From positions 2,436,501-2,500,500 of the forward strand of contig JARFIW010000884.1 in assembly GCA_036346225.1 (NCBI GenBank): a DNA stretch of 64,000 nucleotides. Reading direction: 5' to 3'. A program made the position numbers and the translations under genes. This document shows, one piece after another, positions 1-10,769 of this stretch. Position 1 is the first letter of the stretch. Each line of letters starts with the position of its first letter. Source of the DNA: Platerodrilus igneus (taxonomy: Eukaryota; Arthropoda; Insecta; Coleoptera; Lycidae). The notes under the pieces are model-generated. The model saw only the letters and a list, made by a program, of their open reading frames with translations. It was not told where the DNA came from and did no database searches.

Positions 1-2905
1 AAGGATCATTTTTCCTTTGTATAGGTGATATTTCTAAGCACTGTCTAACCATTATTAGGTGTAATGTAGGATTTCCTTTAAAATATTTTTGTTTCAAAAT
101 ATGAGCATATATCATTTTTACCATCGTTACTTTCAGCATCTTGTGATACAATAGTTAATTCCTTTGTGTCAAAATTAATATCAGTTCTTTGTTGGGAAGT
201 AATTTGATGTAGTTTGCTACGTACATCGAGGTAGCCTAAAAAAAAGAACCAAAGAAAGAAAATGACCGGGCTCAATCGGTGAATAGGCGGGGTATTTCAC
301 ACACAAAAACAAAGGAAGGCCTGAAATAAAAATATACTCGCACATTCACAACTCACAACTAAACGCACACAAAAAACCCCCAAAGTAAAAAACAATTTAT
401 GTACAAAAGCACAGTAGTACCAAAAAATGAGCAATCAATAATTACAAGCTACACATATCAACAAAATCAAAAGAAATCATTTTTAAAATGGCGAACTGCC
501 GTTTTTAGGTACCTACCCCCTACATTATTTAGCAACAAAAAAAAACCCAAACGCAACACTAAAAAGCACAGCTCTAAATCATTGTAAATATAAAATTACA
601 TATACCACATTGGCACTACGTCTTAACTAACAAAAATTTATAACTCCAAAAAAGGATAAACCAACAGTTATAAATCATCATCGTACGCCTACGATTACAT
701 ACATACAATTAAGTGGATAAAATGATCACAATAAGTGCATTATTAATACTTCATATTATCTCACATAACGATAATCATTTTAAAGCTATCACGTGTAGTT
801 ATCAAATGGTGCAAATAGTGCATAAATACTCACCCTCGAGTTTACAACGTAGAACTGGATCCTACCGTCTCTAAGGACGGGGCGAAACAGAGGGGCGCGT
901 GATCCCATCTTGGGGGGTGTCCTCCCATCACAAAAAGAGGCGGCAACCCCACGGGTAAAACTGGAATAATTTCAGGTAAAATTACTTTATTGTCGGCGCA
1001 AGTACATTTTTCCTAAAACCAGAAATATTTACCACACAATATTGTGTGCGCAAAATTCCATAAAAAAAACAACAGAAACGAAAAATACAACGATAACGAC
1101 GAGTACTTTTGCCGTATTCAGAAAAGAAAATGCACATATATTCGTTCTGAAATAACCAGAGTTCAAAGTAATACCAGCGTTATCAACACGGGCGATTAGA
1201 AAACTTGAAACACGGTTTATCAGATAGTTCAATATATTATGTCAACGAGTCTCTATATTGAAGTAATCTAGAAAGTAATTATACGTTACCATAGTGTGTG
1301 GCAAGTTTACGGATACCTAAAACAAGGTATTGACTATTTAATTTATAGAATAAGGTTTTCACATTTGCAGCAAATTGCTTTAAATGAAAATCGTTAGGAA
1401 GCGTACCTATTGTAAAATGGTAAGATATACAGGATGTTGTTGGAATAGTAACAGAATCTACGTAAATGAATAGCGAATCAAAAAGGGTGTGGTTTTTAAC
1501 TTACCGTCGAAAGTGAACGTAACAAGTTCACCTGTAACCTATTTCTGTGCAGTTTTTACCTTCTCTTCAGAACCAAAAGAATTCTTTTAAATCTGGGATC
1601 TAGAAAGGTTGCTTTTGCAACGATTTTATTTTTATCTAGAATTCCTCATCTGTGCACTACAGTATTTAGTAGATTCATTTTTAACATCTCACTTGTGTTT
1701 GTCAAAGTGATCAACTTCCTGAAAGTATGCTGGAAACTTCCAATTAAAGGAATCACTAAGGATATGGTAGGATAATTTTCTAAAGAAAATCATAGTTAAA
1801 TCGTAGGTTGGTTTTAATACTTCTACACGATCAGAAGTTGTTAGCCACTTTTCTGAGATCAAACAATGATCTACTGAGCTGAACCTTAAAATGGACGGAA
1901 CTCTGAAAACAACATAAACACTAAAAACAATATACATTGTAATCGTCATAAGTCAAAAAAGTGTACATATCTCTCAAGGAAATTAACCAATTACTTGTTC
2001 ATTCCTAAGATGAAATTTTATGTGATACTAATACCCTAAGCGACAATGGAATTTTTCATAATTCATAGAGGAATCATTTTACATAGGTATTTTAAATATT
2101 ATTATATCTCAATGACTTCTACTAATGAGAAAAAAACCAAGACGGAGAGGTAAATAATATTAAATTAAAATTAAAATCCCTTAAACAACTTTAGGACAAA
2201 TTGTAATATATTACAAATTATTTGTATTTTACATTATTGTTAAGAAATTATTAGAAAATTTTTAAGTAAGTGTCCCAAAACCATGACTAAAATTAAAATG
2301 TCCATTTAAACTATACAGCGTTCACAAATAAAGTTATTTAAAGAAAGCCAAATAAATCCTCAGGTAGAAATAATTAAGAAAGGAGAACTTCAACGTGAAC
2401 CTATTCGAAGAAAAACGTTATGTGCAATGTACAATGATTTCTGCCTAATCTAGAATTATTACTCAATCACTTATATTTACTATTGAAGTTAGGCGGTTCT
2501 GCTGTACATTAACGGAAATTAAAATTTCGGGAATCTTCCATCCAATTACCTGATGTGAGCCGCTTTATAATACAATAAACCTTTATAGAAAATGGAAATG
2601 AAGTTGCTGCCTCCAGGTAATCGCCCATTCAAATGAAGTGATCACTCATCACTCGAGTGACCACTCGGTTATTTAAATCACTCAATGGTAAATTATTAGA
2701 TTATTGAAATAACTAGGTTTTGCACATCATTAGTTTTTTTTACCTTTTATTTAAGATACCTCGCGGTGACTTCTAAAAATTTTCTAATTTGATTAATTAA
2801 GGTTGGTGACCAGCAGCTCCTGATGGGTTCTCTGCTTGGACTTTTAGTGCCATTCTAGTGTATTACGTATTTCGAAATTACCTGCTATTTTGCTAACATT
2901 ATGTT
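1..2905. other. AT-rich DNA with no supported gene
   Basis: I see only short open frames without recognisable domains. One weak hAT-like fragment (1689-1949) is listed separately. A short GC-richer patch lies near 860-960. No tRNA, rRNA or tandem array was recognised. Confidence 0.6.
1689..1949 (-). pseudogene. Possible hAT-like transposase scrap
   Basis: An 86-residue frame contains the run VEVLKPTYDLT, followed about ten residues on by a short LSDSFNWKF stretch. This is reminiscent of the hAT transposase core, where a phrase like 'vLkPfyeaT..lS' precedes the catalytic second half. Nothing around it supports a longer gene, and no ends or target duplications are visible. This is pattern memory only; it could equally be a chance frame. 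Confidence 0.25.
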
Positions 2906-2920
2906 GTACTATGATGTTAG

Positions 2921-3234
2921 GCGTCGCCGTGGATCAATGTAGTACACGTAAGACTACGGATCCCAAGGTCCCGGGTTCAAATCCCGACACGGCCGACTGC
3001 TTGAAAAATGACAGGTGAGCATTTTTCACAAAAATTACGTCCTCGTTCGGATGAGAGGTTAAATGGAGGTCCCGTGTGTGAGTGTTGTCACGCACGTTAA
3101 AGATCCCTACCTTGCCTGGAACGGCAAGGGTTCGGCAAAATTCTAAATTTCCAGGCAACAAAAAACTCGCCTCCTGGCCAATGTAGTACCTTTGGGTGGA
3201 GCATTGGAAATGTAAATGAACTGTACTATGATGT
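2921..3234 (+). mobile_element. SINE copy 1 (type A head)
   Basis: The tRNA-like head carries a B-box (GGTTCAAATCC). The body contains GCACGTTAAAGATCCC and ends in a segment with CTTTGGGTGGAGCATTGG. Probably transcribed by RNA polymerase III when intact. Non-autonomous; its mobilising LINE cannot be named from this copy. Confidence 0.85.
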
Positions 3235-3235
3235 T

Positions 3236-3547
3236 AGGCGGCTCCGTGGCGTAGTGGTATGTGTGTGACTACTACGCCCAAGGTTCCGGGTTTGAATCCC
3301 GACACGGTCCGCTTGAAAAATGTTAGGCGAGCATTTTTCACAAAAATACACCCTCGTTCGGATGAGAGGTAAAATGGAGGTCTCGTGTGTGAGTGTTGTC
3401 ACGCACGTTAAAGATCCCTACCTTGCTTGGAACAGCAAGGGTTCGGCAAAATTCAAAATTTTCCAGGTAACAAAAACTCGCTTCCTGGCCAGTGTAGTAC
3501 CTTCGGGTGGAGCATTGGAAAATCACATGTAATGTACTATGATGTTG
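3236..3547 (+). mobile_element. SINE copy 2 (type B head)
   Basis: The B-type head has the B-box-like GGTTTGAATCC, then the same body (TTAGGCGAGCATTTTTCAC, GTTAAAGATCCC, CTTCGGGTGGAGC). It joins copy 1 through TACTATGATGTT. Confidence 0.85.
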
Positions 3548-3861
3548 GCGTCGCCGTGGATCAATGTAGTACACGTAAGACTACGGATCCCAAGGTCCCG
3601 GGTTCAAATCCCGACACGGCCGACTGCTTGAAAAATGACAGGTGAGCATTTTTTACAAAAATTACGTCCTCGTTCGGATGAGAGGTTAAATGGAGGTCCC
3701 GTGTGTGAGTGTTGTCACGCACGTTAAAGATCCCTACCTTGCCTGGAACGGCAAGGGTTCGGCAAAATTCTAAATTTCCAGGCAACAAAAAACTCGCCTC
3801 CTGGCCAATGTAGTACCTTCGGGTGGAGCATTGGAAATGTAAATGAACTGTACTATGATGT
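3548..3861 (+). mobile_element. SINE copy 3 (type A head)
   Basis: Near-identical to copy 1, including the unusual AATGTAGTACACGTAAGAC head. This shows it arose by duplication of the copy 1-2 dimer rather than by independent insertion. Confidence 0.85.
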
Positions 3862-4171
3862 TGGGCGGCTCCGTGGCGTAGTGGTATGTGTGTGACTACT
3901 ACGTCCAAGGTCCCGGGTTCAAATCCGACACGGTCCGCTTGAAAATGTTAGGCGAGCATTTTCACAAAAATACACCCTCGTTCGGATGAGAGGTAAAATG
4001 GAGGTCCCGTGTGTGAGTGTTGTCACGCACGTTAAAGATCCCTGCCTTGATTGGAACACCAAAGGTTCGGCAAAATTCAAAATTTTCCAGTTAAAAAAAA
4101 AACTCGCTTCCTGGCCAATGTAGTACCTTCGGGTGGAGCATTGGAAAAAAAAATCACATGTACTATGATGT
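3862..4171 (+). mobile_element. SINE copy 4 (type B head)
   Basis: B-type head and the common body. It differs from copy 2 by small indels and substitutions (for example GGAACACCAAAGG in place of GGAACAGCAAGGG). It ends in GTACTATGATGTT. Confidence 0.85.
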
Positions 4172-4420
4172 TTCCTCTATTGGAAATAGCGTATAGACTA
4201 AAGACCTACTTGAACGTATAATAGATTAGTTTTAAGTTTTTTATTTCTATATATGAAGTAGCCTAGTTTTCCAATTATACATGTTTGAATATATCTGCTT
4301 TTCGGGGAAGGATACGGGGTATTGCATAACGCTTTTACTGACTCAACGAGGTGACAGGCTTGCCTATCGGCCGCCTGTCAGTCCCTCCAATAATAATGTA
4401 AAATACTATTTAGTCTTAGT

Positions 4421-4648
4421 CTAATAATAACGAATAGAGACTAGTTTTACCATTGCCATATAACTAATAATATCTAGAAACATTTTCATTTCATGAAGTG
4501 TAGTTGGCTGCCAGAAATGTAGTCTTGAAAATTCCTGTATGTTAACGGTTGAAGTAATTACTTGTGTTGCATAAAGATTTGTTTGGTCTACTATAAGCGG
4601 TAGAACTTCATTATCGATAAAAACTAAAAAGCTGTTGCGGATTGTCAT
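4421..4648 (-). pseudogene. piggyBac-like transposase fragment (DDE_Tnp_1_7 type)
   Basis: The 75-residue frame matches the N-terminal catalytic region of piggyBac-family transposases. The pattern is LIVDQTNLYA (family 'iv.eTNrYA'), then FWQPTTLHEMKMFLDII (family 'w.ptt..Ei..flgi'), and YMAMVKLVSIRYY where the family has 'lyMG.vk.p.i.dYW'. The first Asp of the DDD triad is expected further downstream and is not present here. Only about one eighth of a normal transposase (550-600 residues) is visible, and no terminal repeats were found. A dead scrap. Confidence 0.75.
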
Positions 4649-4649
4649 C

Positions 4650-5434
4650 TATTCTATGCCTGACTTGCCAATGATTTGAAACTGCATATAATTTCTTTCA
4701 ATCATTTTTTAACTTCCATCTTAGCTTGTATGAGCAACCGTATGTATTAGCATTAGTAGGTTAGTAGGGTATGTTCTAGCGCATAAGGTGCAATTTTCTA
4801 GCGAAAAAGACTTGTTTTCCCATGTATTTTGAGCATTAAAGTCTCAAAAAATCTAAGGTGTGTTCTGGTCATTTTTGTCCCATACATTGAATTCCCCAAA
4901 ACAGTCTTAAAAATCCTCGTCGCATACGAGTAGGGGTTTTGGCCGACCCTGGAACAGAACCACATTCCTCCCGATCCACATCCTCCCGATCCACATCCTT
5001 CCGATCCACATTCCTCCCGATCTACCCGATTCATATCTACCCTAGGTTAAAGTTTTCTTCGACTAACCACTTTAGCCTGATCTAGAATTTTCTGGACAAT
5101 CTAACCCTGTTTGAATTCTTAAAATTGGACTATCCCTTACAAAGTTACACCCTGTTAAAGCCTCATACCTTTAAATTTTTTGTTTATTTAATTTTAACTC
5201 GATCTTTTTGGTCACTCGAGATATACGCTTTAACCCGGAATTTCCCGACTACCCCCTACTTTAACACAAACTTTTATATAGGGAAAATCACCCCTTCGCT
5301 ATGCTCTCGATTACCTAATTTCGGCTACTTTTTCAAGGTCGTGGTGACGTCATAGTCTTTTATAATTAAAGAGCAATGTAATACTATTCTAAAATTTTTA
5401 TTCTGACATTATACACAACAAAATTTAAAAATAT
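4650..5434. other. No gene seen
   Basis: The only notable item is a short imperfect repeat of CATCCTCCCGATCCA-type units at about 4963-5022. Its minus-strand translation gives a meaningless Gly/Cys/Ser run. Confidence 0.5.
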
Positions 5435-7450
5435 TTATTGCCAAGCATGGAGCCATTTAAACTTAATTTTAATACAAAGTAATACACAGAAAACAGTTCT
5501 TTTTTATGTTTGTTTGGAGTGGTTTCAATTTTATCTAATTTTATTCGCAGCTTAAAATTTAAATCTACACCCAAGTCCTTTATCTCTTTTTCTAGCCAAT
5601 AGTTTGATACATAGAGACGGTCTAGGTTTTCGAATTGTCTCTATATATGAAGTCTTTGATTCCACCGACAACCAGATTCATTCCTACGTGTAATTCTTGC
5701 AGCTTATGACAATCTTTTAATCGCGGCTCTCCCACTATACCCTGCATACGTATCTTGTTAGCTTGATCGACTTCTTCTTGTCGGTATTGGAGGGAAACTC
5801 ACTGTTGCGTAGTTGCATTTCCACCACTTTTGGGAATATATGGTCGTTATAGCTTGTAGGACCCTCGGTTTTAAATGATCTGAAAGGTTCTTTACTAGGC
5901 AATACAATGTTTAGCAAAACCCCTTTGCGTGTGGTGTACGCCAAGGTTACGAAACCCGCATTCCTTAGTTTGTCTATGTTATCTACCATTTTGATAAATA
6001 CGTTTTTAGAATAACTTTTTAAAAAGTATACGGACGCAAGGACGCCTAGATAACTAAAAGAGTCTTTCTTACTAACCACAAATGTATACAGCTTATAGAA
6101 CCCGGATTTATCTATGTTAGTCCATTGGCACATAAAATAATCTTTTAATTCTTCCTCATTTTCTCTAATAATTTCCTCTAATATTGTTCGCGTATTGTCG
6201 CAGTGTTTTCCATGTAGTACAAATTTCGCCTTTTTGAATCCATTTCCCTAATTCCAGCTGTCTTTTTCTTCCACTTACAACGTATGGCATGCATAATGGT
6301 GCAATTTCCTTTAGCGTAAACGGATAGAGTTTACTGCCAATATTTACGCATTGTCGTACAACCTCTGGGCGAATGTTAGGCATATTTATCAACCTCAATT
6401 CCGAAATGATTATTTGTCTTGGAATTGTAGAATATGGTGTTGTAGATTGTGTAAAATATGTACTACCTGCTTTAATGTAGCACTTGTGTAAGATTTTTAT
6501 TTAATCTTGACTGTCTTCCTCTTCTACTATCTCCAAATAATTTTCGGGTAAATATTCAAAACTAAAAGTCGAAAGTACAGACTTTATCAATTTTTCTCTT
6601 TCCTCTGGCTTTTCGGACTACTTAATTTGCAAGCCAGTGAATTTCTTTGTATTGCTATTCCCCAATACACGTACTATAGTAGGTTATTATACACTAAACA
6701 GCAGCTATTTTGTAGCTTGTCCGATAGCTTACTCTACATTTTGGCAAGTGATACCGAGTACATTGGCGCCTTTAGGAAGTCTAACGTACTATCTTCCAAT
6801 AAGGTTAAACAGTCCTTTAAGGGATTATACACCTGTTCCGTACTGGCATAGTTTCCAATTGTACAGTTGTATATTGTCGCTTCCAATGGCGTAATACAAT
6901 GTTCTTTGGCCAAAGGAGACGCAAATGTTCCCCTTAAACGTACATCTGGACAACGTAAAAATCTAGTATATGATTGCCAAGTTGTTTATTAACACCAGGA
7001 CTTATTATCTGACACACAAATTTGTTGTATATCTTAATTCTTGCATTGGTGGTTAGCCATGTTAAACAATCAATTTCCACACGTTTATCGTTGTCAACTA
7101 TAATATTGCACTTTTCTTCGTATTGGCCCTTATAGCAGAAGTTATGGTTTGTAGTTAAATAATAACACATCTCCATCTTGCTAAATATGCCAGCAAAATC
7201 TTGGGTTACATCCATGTCAGAAAGATAGTAATAATCTTTTCTGGGTCCGTCTAATAATCTGGTAGTTCTTCCAATAAAGTTTCCAACTTAACATCTGCTA
7301 GTTCCACTTTGTACGGAACACATATAGGATTTTGAAATTTTTTTTTTATGCTTTCGAGGCCTTATTTTTCGATAATTTCTTTTACTCTCTGGCCCATCAT
7401 GTTAGTGCTTTCCAGAGAAAACGGAAGCTTAGCTTTAACATAAAATCCGA
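5435..7450 (-). pseudogene. Broken gene of an unrecognised, probably repetitive protein family
   Basis: A coding-like signal runs through about 2 kb of the minus strand but is split by at least four frameshifts or stops. The main open pieces are at 7215-6934, 6398-6165 and 6133-5735. Adjacent frames carry on the coding pattern on both sides of each break, for example just downstream of 6980 and of 6180. Readable motifs include DVTQDFAGIFSK, CLTWLTTNARIKIYNK, LEATIYNC and FRSFKTEGPTSYNDHIFPK. The repeated pattern of order-preserving frameshifts indicates a decayed gene, not chance frames. I cannot name the family. The arrangement of a short arginine/glutamate 'LEAT' motif with conserved Asp/Asn-rich segments could fit a replication-initiator-like or element-borne protein, but that is only a guess. 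It ends beside a palindromic repeat array that lies on its 5' side. The broken protein is described, not restored. Confidence 0.5.
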
Positions 7451-7557
7451 TCTAGGTCGAATTAAAATCCGATCTAGGTCGGATTACATCCGACTTAGGT
7501 CGGATTAAATTCGACCTAGGTCGGATAGGTCGGATTTAATCCGACCTAAGTCGGAAT
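7443..7557. repeat. Palindromic tandem array, core ATCCGACCTAGGTCGGAT
   Basis: About five units of roughly 20-22 bp, each an inverted repeat around CCTAGG or a one-base variant, separated by A/T-rich spacers. Such iterated palindromes can be protein-binding sites or foldback ends. Here function is unknown. Confidence 0.8.
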
Positions 7558-7576
7558 ATGCAGGGGTGCGCATCGA

Positions 7577-7686
7577 CATATGTCCGGATATATGTCGGAT
7601 ATATGTATGTAGGATGCATACTAGACATATGTCGGATGTATGTCGGATATAGTTTGGATGTATGTCGAATGTATGTCATACGGATG
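7577..7686 (+). repeat. Short-unit tandem repeat (ATGTCGGATRT type)
   Basis: Imperfect units of about 11 bp, such as ATATGTCGGAT and GTATGTCGGAT. They share the TCGGAT half-site with the palindromic array just upstream, so the two arrays are probably related. Confidence 0.7.
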
Positions 7687-7729
7687 CGAGAGGAAAGAAG
7701 GACAAAGTAGGGAGGAGGGTTTAGGCTAG

Positions 7730-7865
7730 TTTACGTTGTTTGGAGTTAGGTTAGTCGGTGTTGTCTGAAGTTAGGTTAGGTTAGTTGGACTTGTTAGGAG
7801 TTAGGTTTGCTAGTGTTGTCTGGAGTTAGGTTAGGTTAGTTTGACTTGTGCTGACTTAGGTTAGA
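7730..7865 (+). repeat. TTAGG-rich repeat, period about 55 bp
   Basis: Two and a half units built around GAGTTAGGTTAGGTTAGT, each with a GTTGTCTGRAG lead. TTAGG is the canonical insect telomere unit, but here it occurs only as one or two units inside a longer period, so this is not a telomere tract. Confidence 0.65.
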
Positions 7866-7866
7866 T

Positions 7867-7932
7867 AGCAGGAAAAATTGATAGGTTAGGTCAACGCCGC
7901 GGCGCTGACCTAACCTATCAATTTTTTCTGCT
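7867..7932. repeat. 66-bp near-perfect palindrome
   Basis: Arms at 7867-7893 and 7906-7932 match over 27 bp with one mismatch (AGCAGGAAAAATTGATAGG against its partner). The 12-bp centre is itself almost self-complementary (CGCCGCGGCG). It can form a long hairpin or cruciform. It ends the repeat field that starts at 7443. Confidence 0.85.
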
Positions 7933-8085
7933 AACCTCTGAACTAGGCGTATTACAGTCTAAACCTGATAGCAATAACTGTATATCGATAGCAACATGAC
8001 CTGCAGGCAATAATAATTGATGTTGATGGAATCAAAAACTTGTTTGTTGTTTTTAATGCTTTCCACAGGTTTTTACAACAACGTA

Positions 8086-8658
8086 CAGTCGAACCTCGCA
8101 TAACGAGCATGATTCGTTCCGGAGTCTTACTCGTAATGCGAAACACTCGTTGCGAAACAATCTTAATCATATAAATTAATATAAAATATAATAATGCGTT
8201 CCATGCCGAAAAAATATTTAAAAAAACATTGTGTAATTTTTATTTAAAGAAAAATACATATGAATTATAAAGGACCGCTTTTCAACTTCATTTTTCTTCT
8301 ATCGCGAAATGAACAAATTTAGAAAGAGAATTAGATTTAAAGAAAATAAAAGAATCGAAATAATTAGTAATATACCTAATTCTTTTTTACTAGAAAACTG
8401 TCTAGAGACATTTGTTTTTGCTGACGCTTCAAAATTTGGTAAAAATGTGAAACCGCATTATCATCGAATAGATTTGTAGCGCGCATAGCCACCTTTTTAT
8501 TGGTGTGATGCTTTTCAATGTACGATGCAACAGTTTCCCATGCTTTCAGCATTTCTCTTATTTCGCTCGTAATGCGAAACGTCGCTCGTTAAGCGAGCTA
8601 TTATTTTACTATTTATTTTGCTGGTTATCCGAATTACTTGTTATGCGAGGTTCCACTG
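8086..8658. mobile_element. Internally deleted Tigger/pogo-like transposon with TA target sites
   Basis: The left end CAGTCGAACCTCGCATAACG and the right end, read inward, CAGTGGAACCTCGCATAAC form terminal inverted repeats of about 19 bp. Both are flanked by TA (8084-8085 and 8659-8660). Sub-terminal CTCGTAATGCGAAAC motifs repeat near both ends (about 8129 and 8566). The 573 bp body retains only the tail of a transposase. Confidence 0.85.
8376..8567 (-). pseudogene. C-terminal tail of a Tigger-like transposase
   Basis: The minus strand reads an open tail of about 63 residues ending in a stop at 8376-8378. Motifs are MLKAWETVASYIEKHH, ATNLFDDNAVSHF and RQQKQMSLDSFLVK. The closing 'RqkQ.sLDsFlv' phrase is characteristic of Tigger/jerky-like transposase tails. 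The CENP-B-type DNA-binding and DDE domains are gone, so this copy could only be moved in trans. Confidence 0.75.
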
Positions 8659-8660
8659 TA

Positions 8661-10320
8661 CCTGTAATTTGAGGTTCAATTTCTTTATTTTAAATATTAC
8701 CACCACTTTCGGCAACATATGTAGGATCGTGATCAGATTCAGATGAATACGAATCTTTTTCACTTTCAGACGATTCAGATTCTGAAACAAATATACAAAT
8801 ATAAAACATTCATTCATTTTATCGAGTTGGCAGTAATAAATAATTTCACATTATTATGTTGTTTAGACAACGCCCTAGCCAAAATTCGTCTTCATTGCAT
8901 GAAATGGATCAAAATAATTATCGATACTGTAACTAGATACAATAATTGTAGCAATTATTATTGAGAACAACTAATCTCAATATGCACATTCATCTACGTT
9001 AGTAGGTACACCGAACGTAAAAACAGCGTGTGGCCTAAAACATAGCTATAAAAACACTGTTGTTGTTATATGATTACTCCAGTGTATATTAGATAAGCAG
9101 GTTCAGACAGAAAAATATTTATCAATACAGCTCAGCGGTCCCTTCGGCCCGCTAGTTTTAGGACTGCTCATGGCAAATATCGTGGGTGACATCGGTCCCT
9201 AGGGGACCGCCTTATGTTTTTATTCATAACCTGTAAATTTTAATTCAAAACGGGTTTTAGTAAATTTTGTGCGACTATATACAACTAAATATGTATGAAC
9301 ACCACGACTGTTATAACACAGAGTAATAATTCTACACATATGACCTAACCGTCAACGTGTTAACCTTCTTAAGCTTTTACGCAACAATGGAGTACTTTAC
9401 TACGTATAAACAAACATACGTGTCAAATTGGAAGAATATGACTGACGGCGACTACAGTTACATAATGAGCTGCGTACGAGTTTCGGTATTCCAACAGCAG
9501 GCCTCGTAGAATCAACATCTACCTACCTTCGCCTCCGGGCGAAAAAGGGTGAGCAGCGGAACAGTGACAACTCGAGGAAGTTTTCCAGCAACGAGGGGCG
9601 CCAGGGAATAGGGACACAAGCAATATCGTTGGAGATGCACATTCGTCAGTGCTGTTCGACGAACTACCTGACGATGGAGCAGCTTGTGGCGAATAGCCAT
9701 CCTGTCGGTCGAAAACCACAGGTCGGTGGACCCACAATTTGGATATCGTATAGTTTGAGAACAACCAAGAGAAAGATCCGGGAAGTTACTCACCCCATCT
9801 ACCAACCGCAAAAACACGACAAAATCTGAAACAACAGAGATCAATGAGACAGCCAGAATCAATTAGATTAACGCTGTAAAAGGAAGTTGGACTTGAGAGG
9901 TCCAGGATCGACTAAGCTGATCTATTATCTCATTACACTAAAACACTTCACTACGTTATGACTAGAAGGACATTTTTGTCTAAAATACAAATTATTTTGA
10001 TTTCCGTTTCGTAGCACGCACAATGGGACGTATTGCGGCCTAATCGAGACATCGGAACATGATAGTCAATCATGGTGACACTTTCAATAGAGGAAGGAAT
10101 TGAAATATTTTACGGACATATCTGAAATGCCAAAATTAGCAAAATAAGCTGATATGTTCAAGTTCGATTTTCAAATGTTTCAGAGATACTTTCATTAATT
10201 TTAGTGCAAGACAAATTTTCGAAAACACCACAACTCATTTCATATTTGCCTGTTTATGAATTGAACCAGTAGCATTAAGAATGTTATTAGTACCGCATTC
10301 TTTGTGTCAATTTTCCAACT
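8661..10320. other. No gene supported
   Basis: Overlapping frames on both strands at 9512-9862 have no recognisable domain or coding signature. No repeat ends or RNA genes were recognised. Confidence 0.5.
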
Positions 10321-10324
10321 ATAA

Positions 10325-10767
10325 ACCAGCGACTACATTCATCCCCAAAGACAAAAAATTAGTTGAGTAAGATCCAATGATCTCGATGGCCAAAGGTGCG
10401 GACTTCTTCTATCAATCTAGCGATCACTAAAATGGGTATTCAGGCAATTTCTTAGAGAAGGTGCTCCATCATGTATGAAAATACGACGTGGTCGAATATT
10501 CAAAAATACTTCGTCTGATATTTCCTCCAAGTGCTCGTCCAAAAGATGTAAATAACTTCCCCAGTAAGGCGCGTATTCAGTACTGGAAAAACCGAACAAT
10601 TGATCATTTAGAATGCTGCACCATATGTTAATGCTAAACCGATGTCGTAAATTGTGTTCGTGCGTAACATTGGGGTTTTCGTCCAACCATCGATGATTAT
10701 TGTGGCAATTATTAATTCTATCTCGAGTAGCTTCAGCTTTAATCGTAAATGAAATGCACTTAAGCAA
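10325..10767 (-). pseudogene. Decayed Tc1/mariner-like transposase (DDE half)
   Basis: The frame at 10767-10417 carries ENPNVTHEHNLRHRFSINIW, then FIHDGAPSLRNCLNTHF. This corresponds to the family phrase in which the second catalytic Asp sits in 'hDGApaH'. After a stop the homology continues to about 10330, with a 'WPSRSLDLTQLIF' stretch that corresponds to the usual 'WPpRSPDLtplDFFLWG', where the third Asp lies. At least three in-frame stops are present. The N-terminal helix-turn-helix half is missing. It belongs to the same broad family as the copy at 14335-15160. Confidence 0.8.
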
Positions 10768-10769
10768 TT

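Larger units (their letters stand above)
2908..4171 (+). repeat. Head-to-tail array of four tRNA-derived SINEs
   Basis: Four SINE copies lie directly abutting. They alternate between two head types: A (head GCGTCGCCGTGGATC) and B (head GGCGGCTCCGTGGCG), in the order A-B-A-B. The A heads start at about 2921 and 3548, so an A+B dimer of about 627 bp has been duplicated in tandem. The string TACTATGATGTT precedes the first copy and recurs at every copy boundary (near 2909, 3224, 3536, 3851 and 4161), so it marks the joints. Confidence 0.85.

Noticed and set aside
1029..1232. 67-residue hydrophobic minus frame that could be a small membrane protein
   Set aside because: Isolated, AT-rich composition explains the hydrophobic residues, no supporting context.
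3338..3908. Minus-strand frames of 78-115 residues across the SINE array
   Set aside because: The same peptides recur because the DNA is repeated; they follow SINE copies, not a gene.
4798..5034. Cys/Gly-rich minus-strand frame resembling a small secreted peptide
   Set aside because: Comes from a short DNA repeat of CATCCTCCCGATCCA units; no signal peptide.
7730..7865. Possible telomeric tract
   Set aside because: TTAGG occurs in at most two or three consecutive units inside a 55 bp period and is internal to the window.
9512..9862. Overlapping frames on both strands
   Set aside because: No recognisable domain, and both strands are equally open, which suggests GC-rich chance frames.
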